Source: Spirochaetaceae bacterium bin103 (GTDB lineage Bacteria > Spirochaetota > Spirochaetia > SZUA-6 > Bin103). Taken from it: 52,309 nucleotides of DNA. Below, in pieces: positions 49,523 to 52,309 of the stretch. Position numbers and translations under genes: made by a program. Position 1 is the stretch's first letter, and every line of letters begins with the position of its first letter. The stretch spans positions 1 through 52,309 of the forward strand of contig MPNH01000038.1 of NCBI GenBank assembly GCA_002238925.1. Direction: 5' to 3'. The notes under the pieces are model-generated. The model had not been told where the DNA came from. It was given only the letters and a program-made list of their open reading frames with translations, and made no database searches.

Positions 49523-52309
49523 GTGAGCCAGATGGTCATCAAGCGGACCGGAGAGGTCGTCGACTTTGACGGCGGCCGGATCCGTGTCGCGATATCGAAA
49601 GCCATACGGGCTACCGCTCCCCCTGACCAGTGGGGCACGCTCGAGAACGGCACCCTGAGCTCGGTGGTGGCGGCCGTGGTGGGCGAAATAGATACCCGCT
49701 TCACCGAACTGTACCCCAACGTCGAGAACATCCAGGACATCGTCGAGAAACACCTGGTCAAGAACGGAATGTACGAGATCGCCAAGGCGTACATCCTGTA
49801 CCGGGCCGAGCGCCAGCAGGCGCGCGAACAGCACAAGGACCAGGTCGCCGAGCAGTCGCTGCTCGGCAAGCTCACCGTACGCGCCCGCGATGGGCGGGTG
49901 GTGCTGTTCGACATCGCCAAGCTGACGCGCACCATCCGCGACGCCGCGCAGGGCGCCGCCCCGGCCGCGTCGATCGCCGTCGACGAGGTGGCGCGCGAGA
50001 CCATCCGCAACATCTACGACGGCATCGCGAGCACCGAAATCGAGAAGGCGCTGCTGCTCGCGAGCGCTTCCTTCATTGAGCGCGATCCCGCCTACAGCCG
50101 GCTCGCCGCGCGCCTGTTCCTGCGCCGCATCTACAAGGAGGTGATCGGCGCCCCGCTGGCCGCCGACACCCTCGACGCCGACTACCGGAGCGCGTTCCGC
50201 GACGGCATCCGCCGCGGCGTGAACGCCGGCACCTTCGACAAGCGGCTGCTCGACTACGACTTCGAGCGCCTGAGCGCCGCGCTGCGGCCGGAACGCGACG
50301 GCCAGTTCCTGTACATGGGCGTGCAGACGCTGTACGAGCGCTACTTCACCCGCGTCGAAGGCGCGGTCATCGAAACGCCGCAGGCGTTCTGGATGCGCGT
50401 CGCCATGGGCATCGCACTGCCGGAGCAGGATCGCGAGGCGCAGGCGATCCGTTTCTACGAGCTGATCTCGAGCCTGCGCTTCGTACCCTCGACGCCGACC
50501 CTGTTCCACGCCGGCACCAACCACCCGCAACTCAGTTCCTGCTACCTGACCACGGTCGGCGACGACCTCGGCAGCATCTTCAAGGCGTTCTCCGACAATG
50601 CGCAGCTGTCCAAGTGGTCGGGCGGGCTCGGCAACGACTGGAGCAACATCCGCGCCACCGGCGCCGCCATCCGCAGCACCGGCGTGGAGAGCCAGGGCGT
50701 GGTGCCGTTCCTGAAGATCGCCAGCGACGTGACGCTGGCCATAAACCGCAGCGGCAAGCGCCGCGGCGCCACCTGCGCCTACCTGGAAACCTGGCACCTC
50801 GACATCGAGGACTTCCTGGATCTGCGCCGCAACACCGGCGACGAGCGCCGCCGCACCCACGACATGAACACCGCCAACTGGATCCCGGACCTGTTCATGA
50901 AGCGGGTGCTCGCCGGCCAGGAGTGGACCCTGTTCTCGCCCGACGAGACCCCCGACCTGCACGCGCTCTACGGCCGCAAGTTCGAACAGCGCTACCGCCA
51001 TTACGAGGAGCAGGCGCGCGCCGGCAAGCTGCGCCGTCACCGCACGCTGCCGGCCGTCAAGCTGTGGCGCAAGATGCTCAGCATGCTGTTCGAGACCGGG
51101 CATCCCTGGATTACCTTCAAGGACCCGTGCAACATCCGCAGCCCGCAGGACCACGCCGGGGTGGTGAACAGCTCCAACCTGTGCACGGAGATCACGCTCA
51201 ACACCTCCGATAGCGAGACCGCGGTATGCAACCTCGGCTCGGTGAACCTGGAGAACCACGTCAGCGCCGACGGGGTGGACGAGGAGTTGCTCGCCGACAC
51301 GGTAACCGTGGCGATGCGCATGCTCGACAACGTGATCGACATCAACTTCTACCCCACCGAGGAGGCGAAGCACTCCAACCTGCGCCATCGGCCGGTCGGC
51401 CTCGGATTGATGGGCCTGCAGGATGCTCTGTTCAAGCTCGACCTGGCGTACGAGGACCCCGACACCATGACCGTGGTGGACCGCATGATGGAGTCGATCT
51501 CCTACCACGCCATTCTTGCCTCCTCGCGGCTCGCCGCCGAACGCGGCACCTACGAAAGTTACCCCGGCTCCAAGTGGGACCGCGGCGTGCTGCCGCACGA
51601 CACCCTCGCACTGCTGGAGGAGGAGCGCGGCATGGCGCTGGCGGTGGAGGCCGGCGGCGCGCTGGACTGGACGCCGGTCCGCGAGCACGTGGCGCGCCAC
51701 GGCATGCGCAACTCCAACACCATGGCGATCGCGCCGACTGCCACCATCTCCAACATCGCCGGCTGCTTCCCGAGTTTCGAGCCGCCCTACAAGAACATCT
51801 ACGTGAAGAGCAACATCAGCGGCGAGTTCACGGTGATCAATCCCTACCTGGTGGAGGACCTGCGCGCCGCCGGACACTGGAACCAGAAAACCGCCGACGA
51901 ACTGAAGTTCCACGACGGCAGCCTGCAGCAGATGCACGACCTGTCCCCGCACCTGCGCCGCAAGTACAAGGTGGCGTTCGAAATCGATCCGCTGTGGTAC
52001 CTGCGGCTGGCGGCGGTGCGCGGCAAGTGGCTCGATCAGAGCCAGTCGCTGAACATATTCATGCAGGGAACGTCGGGCCGGCTGCTGTCGGACATCTACC
52101 AGCTGGCGTGGCAACTCGGCTTGAAGACCACCTACTACCTGCGCACCATGGCCGCGTCGCAGGTGGAGAAGGCGACCCTCGGCTCCGCCTACGGCTACAC
52201 GCAGCGGCGCGGCAACGGCACCGCGGACAGCCCCGGCGCCGCCCCAGCCCCGGACCCGGCCCGGAACGGCGCCGCGCCCGCGGTGAGCGCCCCGGCTGTG
52301 ACGACCCCG
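49523..52309 (+). CDS. nrdA: Class I ribonucleotide reductase alpha subunit, 3' end outside the window
   Basis: Reduces ribonucleoside diphosphates to deoxyribonucleotides. From GTG 49523 the frame is open to the window end (929 codons visible). The N-terminal ATP-cone MVIKRTGEVVDFDGGRI (about 4-95) is followed by a second cone-like segment LTVRARDGRVVLFDIAKLTR (about 116-200). The catalytic barrel has SSCYLTTVGDDL (about 338), SSNLCTEITLN (redox cysteine, about 551), PTATISNIAGCFPSFEPPY (about 738) and LDQSQSLNIFM. LKTTYYLRTMAAS near 870 carries the radical-transfer Tyr pair. The C-terminal tail is Pro/Ala-rich, and its shuttle cysteines must lie downstream. The nrdB subunit gene is probably also downstream. 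Confidence 0.95.
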   Translation, partial: MSQMVIKRTGEVVDFDGGRIRVAISKAIRATAPPDQWGTLENGTLSSVVAAVVGEIDTRFTELYPNVENIQDIVEKHLVKNGMYEIAKAYILYRAERQQAREQHKDQVAEQSLLGKLTVRARDGRVVLFDIAKLTRTIRDAAQGAAPAASIAVDEVARETIRNIYDGIASTEIEKALLLASASFIERDPAYSRLAARLFLRRIYKEVIGAPLAADTLDADYRSAFRDGIRRGVNAGTFDKRLLDYDFERLSAALRPERDGQFLYMGVQTLYERYFTRVEGAVIETPQAFWMRVAMGIALPEQDREAQAIRFYELISSLRFVPSTPTLFHAGTNHPQLSSCYLTTVGDDLGSIFKAFSDNAQLSKWSGGLGNDWSNIRATGAAIRSTGVESQGVVPFLKIASDVTLAINRSGKRRGATCAYLETWHLDIEDFLDLRRNTGDERRRTHDMNTANWIPDLFMKRVLAGQEWTLFSPDETPDLHALYGRKFEQRYRHYEEQARAGKLRRHRTLPAVKLWRKMLSMLFETGHPWITFKDPCNIRSPQDHAGVVNSSNLCTEITLNTSDSETAVCNLGSVNLENHVSADGVDEELLADTVTVAMRMLDNVIDINFYPTEEAKHSNLRHRPVGLGLMGLQDALFKLDLAYEDPDTMTVVDRMMESISYHAILASSRLAAERGTYESYPGSKWDRGVLPHDTLALLEEERGMALAVEAGGALDWTPVREHVARHGMRNSNTMAIAPTATISNIAGCFPSFEPPYKNIYVKSNISGEFTVINPYLVEDLRAAGHWNQKTADELKFHDGSLQQMHDLSPHLRRKYKVAFEIDPLWYLRLAAVRGKWLDQSQSLNIFMQGTSGRLLSDIYQLAWQLGLKTTYYLRTMAASQVEKATLGSAYGYTQRRGNGTADSPGAAPAPDPARNGAAPAVSAPAVTTP

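Noticed and set aside
49376..52114. Long minus-strand frame of 912 residues
   Set aside because: It is antisense to ribonucleotide reductase alpha, has no domain, and its composition follows the shadow of high-GC codon use.

Overview
The window is GC-rich, densely packed chromosomal DNA, probably from a Spirochaetota (Spirochaetaceae-like) genome. The best taxonomic clue is a lipoprotein resembling treponemal TatT, translationally coupled to a DctP-type binding protein and followed by a fused DctQ-DctM permease (35957-40131). A mevalonate-type pair (HMG-CoA synthase plus type 2 IPP isomerase) and ThyX fit that lineage. The taxonomic call is inference. There are no rRNA, tRNA or CRISPR features that I can support.

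Left core (2-15626). The 3' part of an AddA-type helicase-nuclease is on the plus strand. Ten genes follow on the minus strand. In transcription order these are HMG-CoA synthase, fni, a stand-alone AICAR transformylase, a large Rieske protein and thyX, then a five-gene envelope module (ABC ATPase, two FtsX-like permeases, a LolA-like periplasmic protein, an outer-membrane barrel).

Accessory island (about 15.8-26.1 kb). Base composition becomes visibly less GC-rich. This block holds the most interesting locus: a five-gene operon encoding a compact bacterial ubiquitin-like conjugation system (15794-19139). Its genes are a single-domain ubiquitin-like protein, an E2-family-E protein without a cysteine at the usual site, a JAB-E1 fusion, a DUF6527-like zinc-ligand protein and a Clp-fold serine protease. 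A ribbon-helix-helix (RHH) regulator is divergently transcribed. Next come a type IIG-like restriction-modification gene reduced to a remnant by a central deletion, a secreted protein of unknown function, a DNA methyltransferase coupled to hicAB, and two decayed antitoxin fragments. The whole resembles a partly eroded defence island.

Right core (26.1-52.3 kb). This holds a BNR-repeat sialidase-like protein, a DUF488 protein, a sugar-acid catabolism pair (enolase-superfamily enzyme plus a four-carbon acid-sugar kinase split at poly-C tracts), a thioredoxin-like protein, a Nudix-PLP fusion, pfkB-tatD-tatT-tatP-TRAP, a SirB1-like protein, recD2, a frameshifted aldo/keto reductase, a YpdA-like flavoprotein, a MutY-like glycosylase, a leucine-rich-repeat lipoprotein, and a small RHH protein coupled to class I ribonucleotide reductase alpha, which runs off the window.

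Quality caution: long G/C homopolymers at 357-377, 3088-3104 and 29594-29619 coincide with low-complexity insertions or broken reading frames. Some disruptions may therefore be assembly errors.
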